Shown here piece by piece: positions 26,283-35,379 of a stretch of 64,000 bases of DNA; positions within the stretch are counted from its first letter, which is position 1; every line of letters begins with the position of its first letter. The notes under the pieces are model-generated. The model was not told the origin of the DNA, made no database searches, and saw only the letters and a list, made by a program, of their open reading frames with translations. The translations under genes were made by a program, and so were the position numbers. The stretch is from JASFYU01 sp045046905. GTDB lineage: Bacteria; Bacteroidota; Bacteroidia; Flavobacteriales; Flavobacteriaceae. The DNA lies in contig JASFYU010000019.1 in NCBI GenBank assembly GCA_045046905.1, positions 1-64,000 of the forward strand, given 5' to 3'.

Positions 26283-27275
26283 ATGAAAGAAACATTAAAC
26301 AGATTAATCAATCATGATATTCTCTCAAAAGAGGATGCCAAACAGATTTTGGTCAATATTGCCAAAGGCGATTATAACACCAGTCAAATTGCGGCATTTT
26401 TGACGGTGTATATGATGCGAAGTATCACTATCGAAGAATTAGAAGGCTTTCGAGATGCCCTATTAGAATTGTGTTTAGCCATAGACCTATCTGCCTATAA
26501 CGCGATTGACCTATGTGGCACGGGCGGCGACGGAAAAGACACCTTTAATATTTCTACCCTAGCATCATTCGTAACGGCCGGTAGCGGTGTAAAAGTTACC
26601 AAACACGGTAATTACGGAGTTTCCTCAAAATGCGGCAGTAGCAATGTGATGGAGTTTTTGGGTATCAAATTCAGTAATGATGTCAATTTTTTAGAGAAAT
26701 GCATCGACCAAACAGGCATTTGTGTACTTCATGCACCACTCTTTCACCCTGCCATGAAAAATGTTGCGCCCATACGAAGAGAGCTGGCCATAAAGACCTT
26801 TTTTAATATGCTGGGGCCCATGGTCAACCCTGCCTTTCCGAAAAACCAAATGGTAGGCGTGTTCAATTTGGAACTTGCCAGAATGTATGGTTACCTCTAC
26901 CAAAATACCGATAAAAATTTCACGGTACTGCATGCGTTTGATGGCTACGATGAGATATCACTAACCGGAGATACCAAAATAATATCCAATACTACCGAAG
27001 GTATTTTAAAACCAGAAGATTTTGGCGTAAAGGCAATAAAACAATCCGAAATTGTTGGCGGCGAGAGCATAGAAGAATCCGCTCAAATTTTTATGAATAT
27101 ATTGAAAGGAAATGGCACCGACGCTCAGAACAACGTTGTTTGCGCCAATGCAGGCATAGCCATTGCCACAGTTAACAATTTGTCACCAAAAGAAGGTTTT
27201 GAAAAAGCCAAGGAATCACTGTTAAGTGGAAAAGGATTGATCGCTTTACAAAAATTACAAGAACTAAGCCGTTGA
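26283..27275 (+). CDS. trpD: Anthranilate phosphoribosyltransferase
   Basis: Joins anthranilate to PRPP. ATG at 26283 (330 residues, MKETLNRLINHD) was chosen over an in-frame ATG three codons upstream, because the family starts near this point. The PRPP site CGTGGDGKDTFNISTLASFV is clear at about 80-100, followed by KHGNYGVSSKCGSSNVMEFLG and the HPAMKNVAPIRRELAIKTFFNMLGPMVNP anthranilate-side motif. It is third in the trp operon, with a 162-bp gap before it and a 64-bp gap after. Confidence 0.97.
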   Translation: MKETLNRLINHDILSKEDAKQILVNIAKGDYNTSQIAAFLTVYMMRSITIEELEGFRDALLELCLAIDLSAYNAIDLCGTGGDGKDTFNISTLASFVTAGSGVKVTKHGNYGVSSKCGSSNVMEFLGIKFSNDVNFLEKCIDQTGICVLHAPLFHPAMKNVAPIRRELAIKTFFNMLGPMVNPAFPKNQMVGVFNLELARMYGYLYQNTDKNFTVLHAFDGYDEISLTGDTKIISNTTEGILKPEDFGVKAIKQSEIVGGESIEESAQIFMNILKGNGTDAQNNVVCANAGIAIATVNNLSPKEGFEKAKESLLSGKGLIALQKLQELSR

Positions 27276-27339
27276 TGGTCACTCGTTGTCGGTTTTCAAC
27301 TATCTAACGACGAACAACTAAAACCAACACTACTGTTGA

Positions 27340-28125
27340 ATGAACATTTTAGAAAAAATAACACTGGACAAACGAAAGGAAGTCGATTTAAAAAAATTGA
27401 TTATCCCCGTTACCCAATTGGAAGCATCCGTGCTTTTTGAACGCGAAACGATTTCTTTGGCCAATGCATTGCGCCATAGTGTTTCGGGTATTATCGCCGA
27501 GCACAAAAGACGCTCCCCATCCAAGTCGGTCATCAATCAAAGCCTAAGTGTTCAAGACGTTGCTACGGGCTATGAAAGTGCAGGAGTTTGCGGCATGTCA
27601 ATTTTAACCGATGGAAAATATTTTGGCGGCTCTTTAGATGACCTACTGCTGGCACGGGCCTCGGTACAACTTCCGCTGCTACGCAAAGAATTCATTATTG
27701 ACGAATATCAAATCATTGAAGCCAAGGCCCATGGCGCCGATGTGATTTTATTGATTGCCGCTATTTTGCCAAAGGAAGAAATCAAAACCTTTTCAGAATT
27801 GGCAAAAAGCCTTCATCTAGATGTACTGTTAGAAGTGCATAATGAAGAAGAGCTACACAAGTCTATTATGCCAAGCTTAGATATGCTGGGGGTAAACAAT
27901 CGAAATTTAAAAACCTTTGAGGTCAGCTTAGATACCAGTAAAACACTCTCCGAATGTATTCCTAATGATTTTGTCAAGGTCTCGGAAAGCGGCATTAGTT
28001 CTGTTGAAGCGATTAAAGATTTAAAACAATATGGCTACCAAGGGTTTTTAATCGGTGAGAATTTTATGAAAACTGATAACCCGGGTGAGAGCGCAACTAA
28101 TTTCATAAAACAATTTGCAACATGA
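27340..28125 (+). CDS. trpC: Indole-3-glycerol phosphate synthase
   Basis: A TIM-barrel enzyme that closes the indole ring from CdRP. It has 261 residues. The conserved blocks are visible: AEHKRRSPSKSVIN (catalytic Lys of the first strand), LTDGKYFGGSLDDL, LLRKEFIIDEYQIIEAKAHGADVILLIAA, LLEVHNEEEL, GVNNRNLKTF and VSESGISSVEAI. It is separate from trpF, unlike the fused enterobacterial enzyme, and overlaps trpF by four bases. Confidence 0.97.
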   Translation: MNILEKITLDKRKEVDLKKLIIPVTQLEASVLFERETISLANALRHSVSGIIAEHKRRSPSKSVINQSLSVQDVATGYESAGVCGMSILTDGKYFGGSLDDLLLARASVQLPLLRKEFIIDEYQIIEAKAHGADVILLIAAILPKEEIKTFSELAKSLHLDVLLEVHNEEELHKSIMPSLDMLGVNNRNLKTFEVSLDTSKTLSECIPNDFVKVSESGISSVEAIKDLKQYGYQGFLIGENFMKTDNPGESATNFIKQFAT

Positions 28126-28766
28126 AATTGAAAGTATGCGGAATGAAACATAATGTCGAGGAGGTTGCAGAATTACAACCCGATTATTTGGGTTTTATAT
28201 TCTGGGAACCTTCCAAACGGTATTTTGAAGGCCATATTCCCAATATTGATTCGCGTATTAAAAAAATAGGAGTATTTGTCAATGCCAATAGTAATGACGT
28301 TATAGAAAAGATTCATCAATTCGACCTACAAGGCGTACAGCTACATGGTGCGGAAAGTCCTGAATATTGTGACACTTTAGGTCACAAACTAGCTTTGTTA
28401 AATCTCGAAAAGAACTCGAACCAAATTAAGCTCATTAAAGTGTTTTCAATTAAAGACAATTTTGATTTTAAAACCTTGGAACCTTATGAAAGAGTCTGTG
28501 ACTATTATCTATTTGATACGAAAGGAAAACTTCCAGGAGGTAATGGGTATACTTTCAATTGGAAGCTTTTGAAAAACTACCCCTCTACAAAGCCCTACTT
28601 TTTAAGCGGCGGTATAGGTCTTGAAGAAGTAGAAACTATTAAAGCCTTTATACAGCGGCCAGAAGCAAAATACTGCCATGCCATTGATGTGAACAGTAGA
28701 TTTGAAATAAAACCGGGCTTGAAGGATATTGAAAAACTAACGAAATTTATGACCCTTGTTCACTAA
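28122..28766 (+). CDS. trpF: Phosphoribosylanthranilate isomerase
   Basis: A TIM-barrel enzyme for the step between TrpD and TrpC. It has 214 residues. MKLKVCGMKHNVEEVAEL carries the catalytic Cys in KVCGMK. GFIFWEPSKRYF, GVFVNANSNDVIEKIHQFDLQGVQLHG, YYLFDTKGKLPGGNGYTFNW (catalytic Asp) and FLSGGIGLEEVE follow. The gene overlaps trpC by four bases. Its stop codon shares its last base with the first heptad of a long tandem repeat. Confidence 0.96.
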   Translation: MKLKVCGMKHNVEEVAELQPDYLGFIFWEPSKRYFEGHIPNIDSRIKKIGVFVNANSNDVIEKIHQFDLQGVQLHGAESPEYCDTLGHKLALLNLEKNSNQIKLIKVFSIKDNFDFKTLEPYERVCDYYLFDTKGKLPGGNGYTFNWKLLKNYPSTKPYFLSGGIGLEEVETIKAFIQRPEAKYCHAIDVNSRFEIKPGLKDIEKLTKFMTLVH

Positions 28767-28996
28767 ATACTGTTTACTGAATACTGTTTACTTATTACTG
28801 TTTACTGTTTACTGTTTACTTATTACTGTTTACTGTTTACTGTTTACTGTTTACTGTTTACTGTTTACTTATTACTGTTTACTGTTTACTGTTTACTGTT
28901 TACTGTTTACTGTTTACTGTTTACTGAATACTATTTACTCAATACTGTTTACTTATTACTGTTTACTGAATACTTATTACTTATTACTTAATACCG
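28766..28996 (+). repeat. 33-unit heptanucleotide array between trpF and trpB
   Basis: From 28766 to 28996 the sequence is 33 consecutive 7-bp units of the form WWTACTK with few exceptions, mostly TTTACTG, with interspersed AATACTG, ATTACTG and TTTACTT. The phase is never broken; the last unit is AATACCG. The longest uniform run is seven TTTACTG units (28878-28926). The array starts at the last base of the trpF stop and ends 13 bp before trpB. The plus strand has almost no self-complementarity, so the RNA should be an open spacer. Such arrays tend to change copy number by slippage. An 82-codon open frame across it is only a by-product of the repeat. Confidence 0.95.
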
Positions 28997-29009
28997 ATTC
29001 CTAAGAACT

Positions 29010-30194
29010 ATGAAATCATATCAAGCTAACGAGAAAGGATATTATGGCGAATTTGGTGGAGCGTTCATTCCAGAAATGCTATACCCAAATACCGAAGAGT
29101 TGCGACAAAACTACCTTCGAATCATGGCAGAACCCTCTTTTAAAAAGGAGTTTGACCAACTATTAAAAGATTACGTAGGTCGCCCTACTCCACTCTATTT
29201 TGCGAAACGCCTTTCTAAAAAATATACGACCAAGATATATTTAAAACGCGAAGATCTTTGCCATACAGGTGCGCATAAGGTAAACAATACAATTGGGCAG
29301 ATTCTAATGGCAAAAAAACTGGGTAAAAATAGGATTATTGCTGAAACCGGAGCTGGGCAGCACGGTGTCGCCACAGCCACCGTTTGTGCCTTAATGGGTA
29401 TTAAATGTATTGTTTATATGGGCGAGATTGATATTGCCCGTCAGGCCCCAAATGTAGCTCGTATGAAAATGTTAGGAGCTGAAGTACGCCCGGCACTATC
29501 AGGAAGTCGCACCTTAAAAGATGCTACCAATGAGGCAATTAGAGACTGGATCAATAATCCTGTCGATACCCATTATATAATCGGTTCAGTTGTAGGGCCT
29601 CACCCCTATCCTGATATGGTAGCACGGTTTCAATCGGTGATTTCGGAGGAAATAAAGTGGCAATTGCTAGAGAAAGAAGGCAGAGAAAATCCTGATTATG
29701 TGATTGCCTGTGTGGGCGGCGGCAGTAATGCTGCAGGAGCCTATTACCACTATTTAGACAATGCTGATGTAGGTATCATTGCGGTCGAAGCCGCAGGAAA
29801 AGGTATTGACTCCGGAGAGAGTGCCGCAACATCTGCATTGGGAAAAGTAGGTATCATACATGGCAGTAAAACACTATTGATGCAAACTCAAGACGGACAA
29901 ATTACCGAGCCCTATTCTATTTCCGCAGGATTAGATTACCCTGGCGTTGGCCCCATGCATGCCCATTTGTACAGCTCGGGGCGAGGAGAATTTATTTCAA
30001 TAACAGATGACCAGGCAATGGCAGCCGGACTTATGGTTTCTCAATTGGAAGGAATTATTCCTGCCATTGAAACCGCTCATGCCTTTGCCATATTTGAAGA
30101 GAAGGCCTTTAAAAAAAATGATATTGTTGTTGTTAATTTATCAGGGCGCGGTGATAAAGATCTAAATACGTATATCGATTATTTTCAACTATAG
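29010..30194 (+). CDS. trpB: Tryptophan synthase beta chain
   Basis: The PLP enzyme that condenses indole with serine. Its 394 residues correspond to the standard TrpB1 type. The start [24 protein letters not shown] is typical. The PLP lysine is Lys90 in [10 protein letters not shown], and the phosphate-binding loop is [23 protein letters not shown] and SGRGDKD near the C-terminus are conserved. The gene is preceded by the heptad array, so translation cannot be coupled to trpF and must start independently. Confidence 0.98.
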   Translation: MKSYQANEKGYYGEFGGAFIPEMLYPNTEELRQNYLRIMAEPSFKKEFDQLLKDYVGRPTPLYFAKRLSKKYTTKIYLKREDLCHTGAHKVNNTIGQILMAKKLGKNRIIAETGAGQHGVATATVCALMGIKCIVYMGEIDIARQAPNVARMKMLGAEVRPALSGSRTLKDATNEAIRDWINNPVDTHYIIGSVVGPHPYPDMVARFQSVISEEIKWQLLEKEGRENPDYVIACVGGGSNAAGAYYHYLDNADVGIIAVEAAGKGIDSGESAATSALGKVGIIHGSKTLLMQTQDGQITEPYSISAGLDYPGVGPMHAHLYSSGRGEFISITDDQAMAAGLMVSQLEGIIPAIETAHAFAIFEEKAFKKNDIVVVNLSGRGDKDLNTYIDYFQL

Positions 30195-30213
30195 TACAAT
30201 CAACAATAAATAT

Positions 30214-30254
30214 GAGTATTGAATTTTTCAGCACTGGCTGACGACTCGATACTC
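30214..30254 (+). other. Hairpin between trpB and trpA
   Basis: GAGTAT (30214-30219) pairs with ATACTC (30249-30254), and inside it TCAGC (30228-30232) pairs with GCTGA (30237-30241). No T-tract follows, so this is not a terminator. It may protect the upstream message or be a processing site. Confidence 0.45.
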
Positions 30255-30273
30255 AAATCTCAATACCAATCAA

Positions 30274-31035
30274 ATGAACAGGATCAATCAAAAATTACAA
30301 GAGCCGGGTAAATTACTTTCCATCTACTTTACAGCAGGCTACCCTGCCTTGAATGACACGCTTAAGATTATTCAAGATCTTGAAAAAAGCGGAGTAGATA
30401 TGATCGAGATAGGCCTGCCTTTCAGTGACCCATTGGCCGATGGCCCTACCATTCAGGAAAGCTCAACCTCAGCTTTAAAGAACGGTATGACCACTGGACT
30501 GCTTTTTAATCAATTAAAAGACATTCGAAAATCTGTGTCGATACCCTTGCTCATTATGGGGTATTTTAACCCCATTTTACAATATGGTGTTGAGGCATTC
30601 TCCAAAAGATGTCAAGAAATAGGCATTGACGGACTCATTATTCCTGATTTACCATTAGATGTGTATCAAGAAGAATACGAGCCTATATTTAAAAAGTATG
30701 GCCTTATCAACGTATTTCTTATTACGCCCCAGACCTGTGAAGCGCGTATTCGACAAATTGACAAGGCTTCCGATGGTTTTATTTATATGGTAAGTTCGGC
30801 AAGTGTTACCGGCTCAAAAGAAGGTTTTGGTACTGTTCAAACCATCTATTTCGAACGTATTGAATCACTTAAGCTCAACAACCCCCAGATTGTTGGTTTT
30901 GGCATCAACAATAAAGAAACTTTTCAGCAGGCTACAAAAATGACCAAAGGTGCCATCATTGGTTCGGCTTTTATAAAACATCTAAAGCAAAATGGTGTTG
31001 ATTCTATTTCTAAATTTGTGAAAACAATACGATAA
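30274..31035 (+). CDS. trpA: Tryptophan synthase alpha chain
   Basis: Splits indole-3-glycerol phosphate and passes indole to TrpB through a tunnel. It has 253 residues. The catalytic Glu45 is in DMIEIGLPFSDPLADGP, and Asp56 of the same block is the second catalytic acid. GLIIPDLPLD, FIYMVSSASVTGSKEGFG and VGFGINNKET complete the barrel motifs. It is the last gene of trpEGDCFBA. No clear intrinsic terminator was seen in the 142 bp after it. Confidence 0.97.
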   Translation: MNRINQKLQEPGKLLSIYFTAGYPALNDTLKIIQDLEKSGVDMIEIGLPFSDPLADGPTIQESSTSALKNGMTTGLLFNQLKDIRKSVSIPLLIMGYFNPILQYGVEAFSKRCQEIGIDGLIIPDLPLDVYQEEYEPIFKKYGLINVFLITPQTCEARIRQIDKASDGFIYMVSSASVTGSKEGFGTVQTIYFERIESLKLNNPQIVGFGINNKETFQQATKMTKGAIIGSAFIKHLKQNGVDSISKFVKTIR

Positions 31036-31177
31036 GCAAAGCCCTTCTCCCCGTCATGGGTTCACTGGCGTACTTAAAATATGGTCTTCAAATTACGATT
31101 AGGTCTTTTTGAATGACTTAAATACATTTAATATCCTAAAAGAGTATATTTAAAGCTTACAAGAATTTTTCATACAA

Positions 31178-34100
31178 ATGAATGAGCATCATAACTTTAC
31201 ATCTCTTTTTGGTCTAGTAGCAATACTTTTAATGTTTGCGTCCTGCGGCCAGAAAAATACCGAGTCCAAGACCACCTTTGAATTACAAATCGAACAAGAT
31301 ACAACTGCAGGCACCCTATCGGTTTTTAGGAAGGGAACCAATAAGGCCATAGTAACCCAAAATGCCAAACCTGATTTTCGTCCCTTTATACATCCTATAA
31401 TGGCACCAGACGGCAAAGGCTCCCTAACAGAATATAGCCCTGGCCACCACAAGCATCAAACAGGTTTGTACTGGGGCTTTACAAGGGTTAACGGAAAAGG
31501 CGTTGCCTCGGATACTATCCATAAATACTTTTATAAAAAGGACAATCTACCCGAAATTCAAAAAAAGATCGGTCGTGATTTTTTTCATCATCCAGAGGGT
31601 GATTATTGGAAACGGGTATCTTTTGAGGTTTTAAAAGGGGAAGGCACCGAGGTCTCTTGGCGAACAGTCTATAATATGTTGGATACCGACGGACAGCCCA
31701 TTCTCGAGGAAACCCAAATATGGACCATGAAGGAAAAGAACGGGAAATTTTTGCTCGATCTAGAATGGCAAGGAAAAGCGATTATCGATATCACGATAGG
31801 GGAATTCGATTATGGAGGATTATTCCTGAGAATGCCTTGGAAAGAAAACATTAAGGCGGAAGTAGTAAATGCGGCCAGACAACGCAATGAAAAGGCAGAA
31901 GGGCAACGAGCCATGTGGGTAGACGTAGCAATGCAGCTAGAAGGGCGAGATGACTTGGCCCATATTACCATTTTTGATCATCCTGAAAATAACGGTTTTC
32001 CGCAAACATGGCGTGTAGACGACCAACTAGGTATTGGGCCCGTTCGAGCACGTATGGGCGATTGGCATATCAAGGCAGGCGAGACCGAAATCATAAGACA
32101 TCAGATTGTGGCCTATACCGGTGAACTTGATGATTTGGCACTTACACAACTTTGGAATGAATACATCGGCAGTAGTTCACTATACTCCATCGCCTCACTA
32201 TGGAATATCGCACAGGAGGAGGGTAGAAACGCTAAATTTTTAAGTCCCGAAGAGGCTGTAGAGAATATGAGCTTGATGAAGGGTTTCGAAGCCAGTGCAT
32301 GGGCAGGAGAACCCTTGATAACCCAACCTATTGCCTTTTGCTGGGATGACCGCGGACGGCTGTGGGTGGCCGAAAATCGCGACTATGAATCAAGAGGCGA
32401 TGGTTTCTCAAATTCAGGTGACAGCAGAATTGTTATTCTTGAAGATACGAATCATGACGGTGTTGCCGATAGCCGAAAAATATTTCTCGAAGGCATCCCC
32501 TTCCCCTCCGCAATCGCAGTAGGTTTCGACGGATTGTTTTTAGGAGCGCCACCCAATCTTCTTTTTGTTCCTGACAAAAACGGCGATGATCTGGCCGACA
32601 CAGAAAATATTGAAGTATTGCTTACAGGCTGGGGTATTCGTGATAGGCACGAAACCATCAACAGTTTTCACTGGGGCCCAGATGGTTGGCTCTATGGATT
32701 GGAAGGCTTTGCAACACCTTCTAAAATCAGGAAACCAATTGGTAAAGGTAAAATATACGGACATAAAGAGTCTTTTCCCGAGGATTTATTGGAAGCAGAA
32801 GGTATCGCTATAAACGGAGGTGTTTGGCGTTACCATCCCACAAAAAGACAATTTGAAGTAGTAGCCCATGGTTTCAGTAACCCCTGGGGAATTGACTATG
32901 ACAAAAAAGGGCAGCTTTTTATTACCGCATGTGTGATTCCGCACCTTTTTCATGTCATCCCAGGAGGTATATACCATCGTCAAGGCGGGCAACACTTTAA
33001 CCCTTATGTATATAGCGATATTAAGACAATCGTTGACCACAGACACCGATCGGCACATGGTGGCGCTCGAATATACCAATCGGATGCCCTTCCTGAAATT
33101 CATCAAGACCGCCTGTTTATGGCGAATATACATGAACATGCCGTACTTTCCGATGTTCTAGAATCTCAGGGTTCGGGCTTTATTGCACATCACGGAGACG
33201 ACTTTTTACAGGCCAACAATGCCCAATGGATAGGTTTTAGTATGGAAGTCGGCCCATCAGGTGATCTATATGTTCTCGATTGGCATGACGCGGATATTTG
33301 TGGAAAAGAAGTATTGAATAAAGAGACGGGAAGAATATTCCGCATTAGTCCCACAAATTCTTTAGCAAAAAACTGGAAGGGAAGATATACGAATTTGCAG
33401 AATATGACCGATATGCAATTGGTCGAATTACAAACCAGCAAAAGTGATTGGCACTCACGGCGAGCAAGGGTACTATTGCAACACCGGGCAACAAAAAAAT
33501 CGCTATCCAGTACCTCGTTATCCTATCTAAAAAAACTATTTACAGAGGGCAATAACCCCGATTATCGACTACGAGCCATGTGGACCCTGCACATTACCAA
33601 TAATTTCACGCAAGACAACCTACAAGAGTCATTGACCGATAGCGATGAATACATAAGGGCTTGGGCCATACAAATGCTTTGCGAAGATCAAAACCCATCT
33701 AAAAAAACCATGGAAACAATGGTCAGCATGAGTTTCAGTGACACATCGCCAGTGGTTAGACTCTATTTGGCAGCAGCCATTCAACGTATTGACCAGGAAG
33801 CCCGTTGGCAAATAACGAAAGGATTAATTTCTCAAGATAAGGATACCGAGGACCACAATATCCCCAAAATGATATGGTTCGGAATCGAAAGTTTGGTAAA
33901 ACAAGACCCGAACAGGGCGATTACAATGGTCTCCTCTGCTAAACTGCCCTTAATTTCAGAATTTACCGCCAGGCGTCTTGTTGATGCCGATGCATTGCAA
34001 GTGCTTGTAGAGGAATTAGGCAAACATCCTGACCAGCTAAAATTCATGCTGACCGGTATGCTTTCTGGTCTCGAAGGCAGATTCGATATCAGGGCTCCAA

Positions 34101-35095
34101 AGAATTGGAAAACCGTGTATCCTCGGTTAAAATCAAATCAAGAGGTAGCAGGCCTCGCTCTGAAAGTTGCACAGCTCTTTGGAGATACCGAAGCTGCGAA
34201 ACAATTTCTGCTTACCCTAAAAAACACAACTGCGACTGTAGAGGTGAAAAAAGAAGCGCTTAAAAGTTTAGCATCGCGCCAAAGGGAGGAGCTAGTACCG
34301 ATACTCTCGACCCTACTTAATCAACCCGAACTGAGCCTAGTTGCGATCAGGGCAATGGCGGCCTATGAACACGAGCCTTTTGCTAGTTTACTGGTCGCTA
34401 GGTTTTATACGTTTAATACGCAAGAACAAGGAGAAGCATTGCAAACATTGGCATCTCGTACTACCTATGGTCGTTTGCTGACTCAAGCTATCAAGAATGA
34501 AACTATTAAAAAAAACGATGTACCCGCTTATGTCGCGCGCCAATTGCGTCGTGTGGTGGGCAATGGTTTCGTAGAAGTCTGGGGACCCATTGATCAACTC
34601 TCAGGTAATAAGGCGACTGCATACAAAAGATACCGGCATTTGCTCACTGAGCAAGCATTGGCGACTGCCGACCCCGGTAAGGGGCGGCATTTATTTCAAC
34701 GCAGCTGCAGTGCTTGTCACAGCCTGTATAATGAGGGTGGCACCATAGGGCCTGATATTACCGGATCTAACCGCTCCAATACCGATTACCTGCTCAACAA
34801 CTTGATCGAACCCAGTAGTGAAATTCAAGACGACTATAAAATGGTAGTCATAACCAGTAGGGATGGCCGTACCTATAGCGGGAATATAATTGCCGAAAAT
34901 GATCGACAACTTACCATGCGTGTAATTGGACAAGACCAATTGGTACTCAACAAATCCGATATTCAATCTCGAGAGACCTCAACGGTTTCGATGATGCCCG
35001 AGGGATTGATGCAAACGCTCTCCGATAAAGAAATCTTAGACCTGTTTGCCTATTTAAGAACAAATGAGCAGGTTGAACTGGTCGAATCGAACTAA
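31178..35095 (+). CDS. Large lipoprotein: DUF6807 + dehydrogenase-type propeller + HEAT-like repeats + haem c domain
   Basis: A 1305-residue exported protein. A lipoprotein signal precedes Cys23 (LMFASCGQ). Residues about 45-335 look like DUF6807 (PmoA-like), with PFIHPIMAPDGKGSLTEYSPGHHKHQTGLYWGF and a DYGGLFLRMPW segment. Residues about 360-720 resemble the PVC-type membrane-bound dehydrogenase propeller (PIAFCWDDRGRLWVAENRDYESRGDG, GVADSRKIFLEGIPFPSAIAVG, VLDWHDADICGKEVLNKETGRIFRI). Helical HEAT-like repeats follow at about 740-1120. A haem c domain closes the protein, with CSACH at 1177-1181 and a Met-rich MMPEGLMQ as possible axial ligand. It is probably a periplasmic or surface sugar-related oxidoreductase. 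The substrate is unknown. Confidence 0.85.
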   Translation: MNEHHNFTSLFGLVAILLMFASCGQKNTESKTTFELQIEQDTTAGTLSVFRKGTNKAIVTQNAKPDFRPFIHPIMAPDGKGSLTEYSPGHHKHQTGLYWGFTRVNGKGVASDTIHKYFYKKDNLPEIQKKIGRDFFHHPEGDYWKRVSFEVLKGEGTEVSWRTVYNMLDTDGQPILEETQIWTMKEKNGKFLLDLEWQGKAIIDITIGEFDYGGLFLRMPWKENIKAEVVNAARQRNEKAEGQRAMWVDVAMQLEGRDDLAHITIFDHPENNGFPQTWRVDDQLGIGPVRARMGDWHIKAGETEIIRHQIVAYTGELDDLALTQLWNEYIGSSSLYSIASLWNIAQEEGRNAKFLSPEEAVENMSLMKGFEASAWAGEPLITQPIAFCWDDRGRLWVAENRDYESRGDGFSNSGDSRIVILEDTNHDGVADSRKIFLEGIPFPSAIAVGFDGLFLGAPPNLLFVPDKNGDDLADTENIEVLLTGWGIRDRHETINSFHWGPDGWLYGLEGFATPSKIRKPIGKGKIYGHKESFPEDLLEAEGIAINGGVWRYHPTKRQFEVVAHGFSNPWGIDYDKKGQLFITACVIPHLFHVIPGGIYHRQGGQHFNPYVYSDIKTIVDHRHRSAHGGARIYQSDALPEIHQDRLFMANIHEHAVLSDVLESQGSGFIAHHGDDFLQANNAQWIGFSMEVGPSGDLYVLDWHDADICGKEVLNKETGRIFRISPTNSLAKNWKGRYTNLQNMTDMQLVELQTSKSDWHSRRARVLLQHRATKKSLSSTSLSYLKKLFTEGNNPDYRLRAMWTLHITNNFTQDNLQESLTDSDEYIRAWAIQMLCEDQNPSKKTMETMVSMSFSDTSPVVRLYLAAAIQRIDQEARWQITKGLISQDKDTEDHNIPKMIWFGIESLVKQDPNRAITMVSSAKLPLISEFTARRLVDADALQVLVEELGKHPDQLKFMLTGMLSGLEGRFDIRAPKNWKTVYPRLKSNQEVAGLALKVAQLFGDTEAAKQFLLTLKNTTATVEVKKEALKSLASRQREELVPILSTLLNQPELSLVAIRAMAAYEHEPFASLLVARFYTFNTQEQGEALQTLASRTTYGRLLTQAIKNETIKKNDVPAYVARQLRRVVGNGFVEVWGPIDQLSGNKATAYKRYRHLLTEQALATADPGKGRHLFQRSCSACHSLYNEGGTIGPDITGSNRSNTDYLLNNLIEPSSEIQDDYKMVVITSRDGRTYSGNIIAENDRQLTMRVIGQDQLVLNKSDIQSRETSTVSMMPEGLMQTLSDKEILDLFAYLRTNEQVELVESN

Positions 35096-35137
35096 AAACA
35101 GTGCTGTACTCTTTCGGTCTATTTTAAATAATACTAT

Positions 35138-35362
35138 ATGAATATAATCAACAATTGGAAAATAGTGATTCTCTTTTGTCTTACCCTCGGTCTAGCCCCA
35201 TTTTTTCCTGAACCACATCTTTGGGGAAAACTCAAATGGGTGGTAGGCGGAGCCATTGGTATGCAATTCAAAGATTGGTTCGACCTGATTTTTCACGGCC
35301 TGCCTTTTTTACTATTGGCACGCCTATTACTCCTAAAGTTGATTCAGATAAAAAAGCAATAA
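35138..35362 (+). CDS. Small conserved membrane protein, unknown function
   Basis: A 74-residue protein with two hydrophobic segments: WKIVILFCLTLGLAPFFPEPHL at the N-terminus and FHGLPFLLLARLLLLKLI at the C-terminus, joined by a Gly/Lys-rich link (WGKLKWVVGGAIGMQFKDWFD). Short proteins of this pattern are common in Flavobacteriia and carry inconsistent names in annotation. I do not know a function. It follows the large DUF6807 lipoprotein by 42 bp on the same strand and converges with the TPR gene. Confidence 0.7.
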   Translation: MNIINNWKIVILFCLTLGLAPFFPEPHLWGKLKWVVGGAIGMQFKDWFDLIFHGLPFLLLARLLLLKLIQIKKQ

Positions 35363-35379
35363 TGCTATAGCTTTTAAAG

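Noticed and set aside
28766..28996. CRISPR-like array
   Set aside because: Units are 7 bp with no spacers, and no cas genes are nearby. It is a simple tandem repeat.
28756..29004. An 82-codon Leu/Tyr/Thr-rich open frame over the heptad array
   Set aside because: It is a by-product of the repeat: 7-bp units without stops in that phase give a repeating peptide. It has no start context and no plausible protein.
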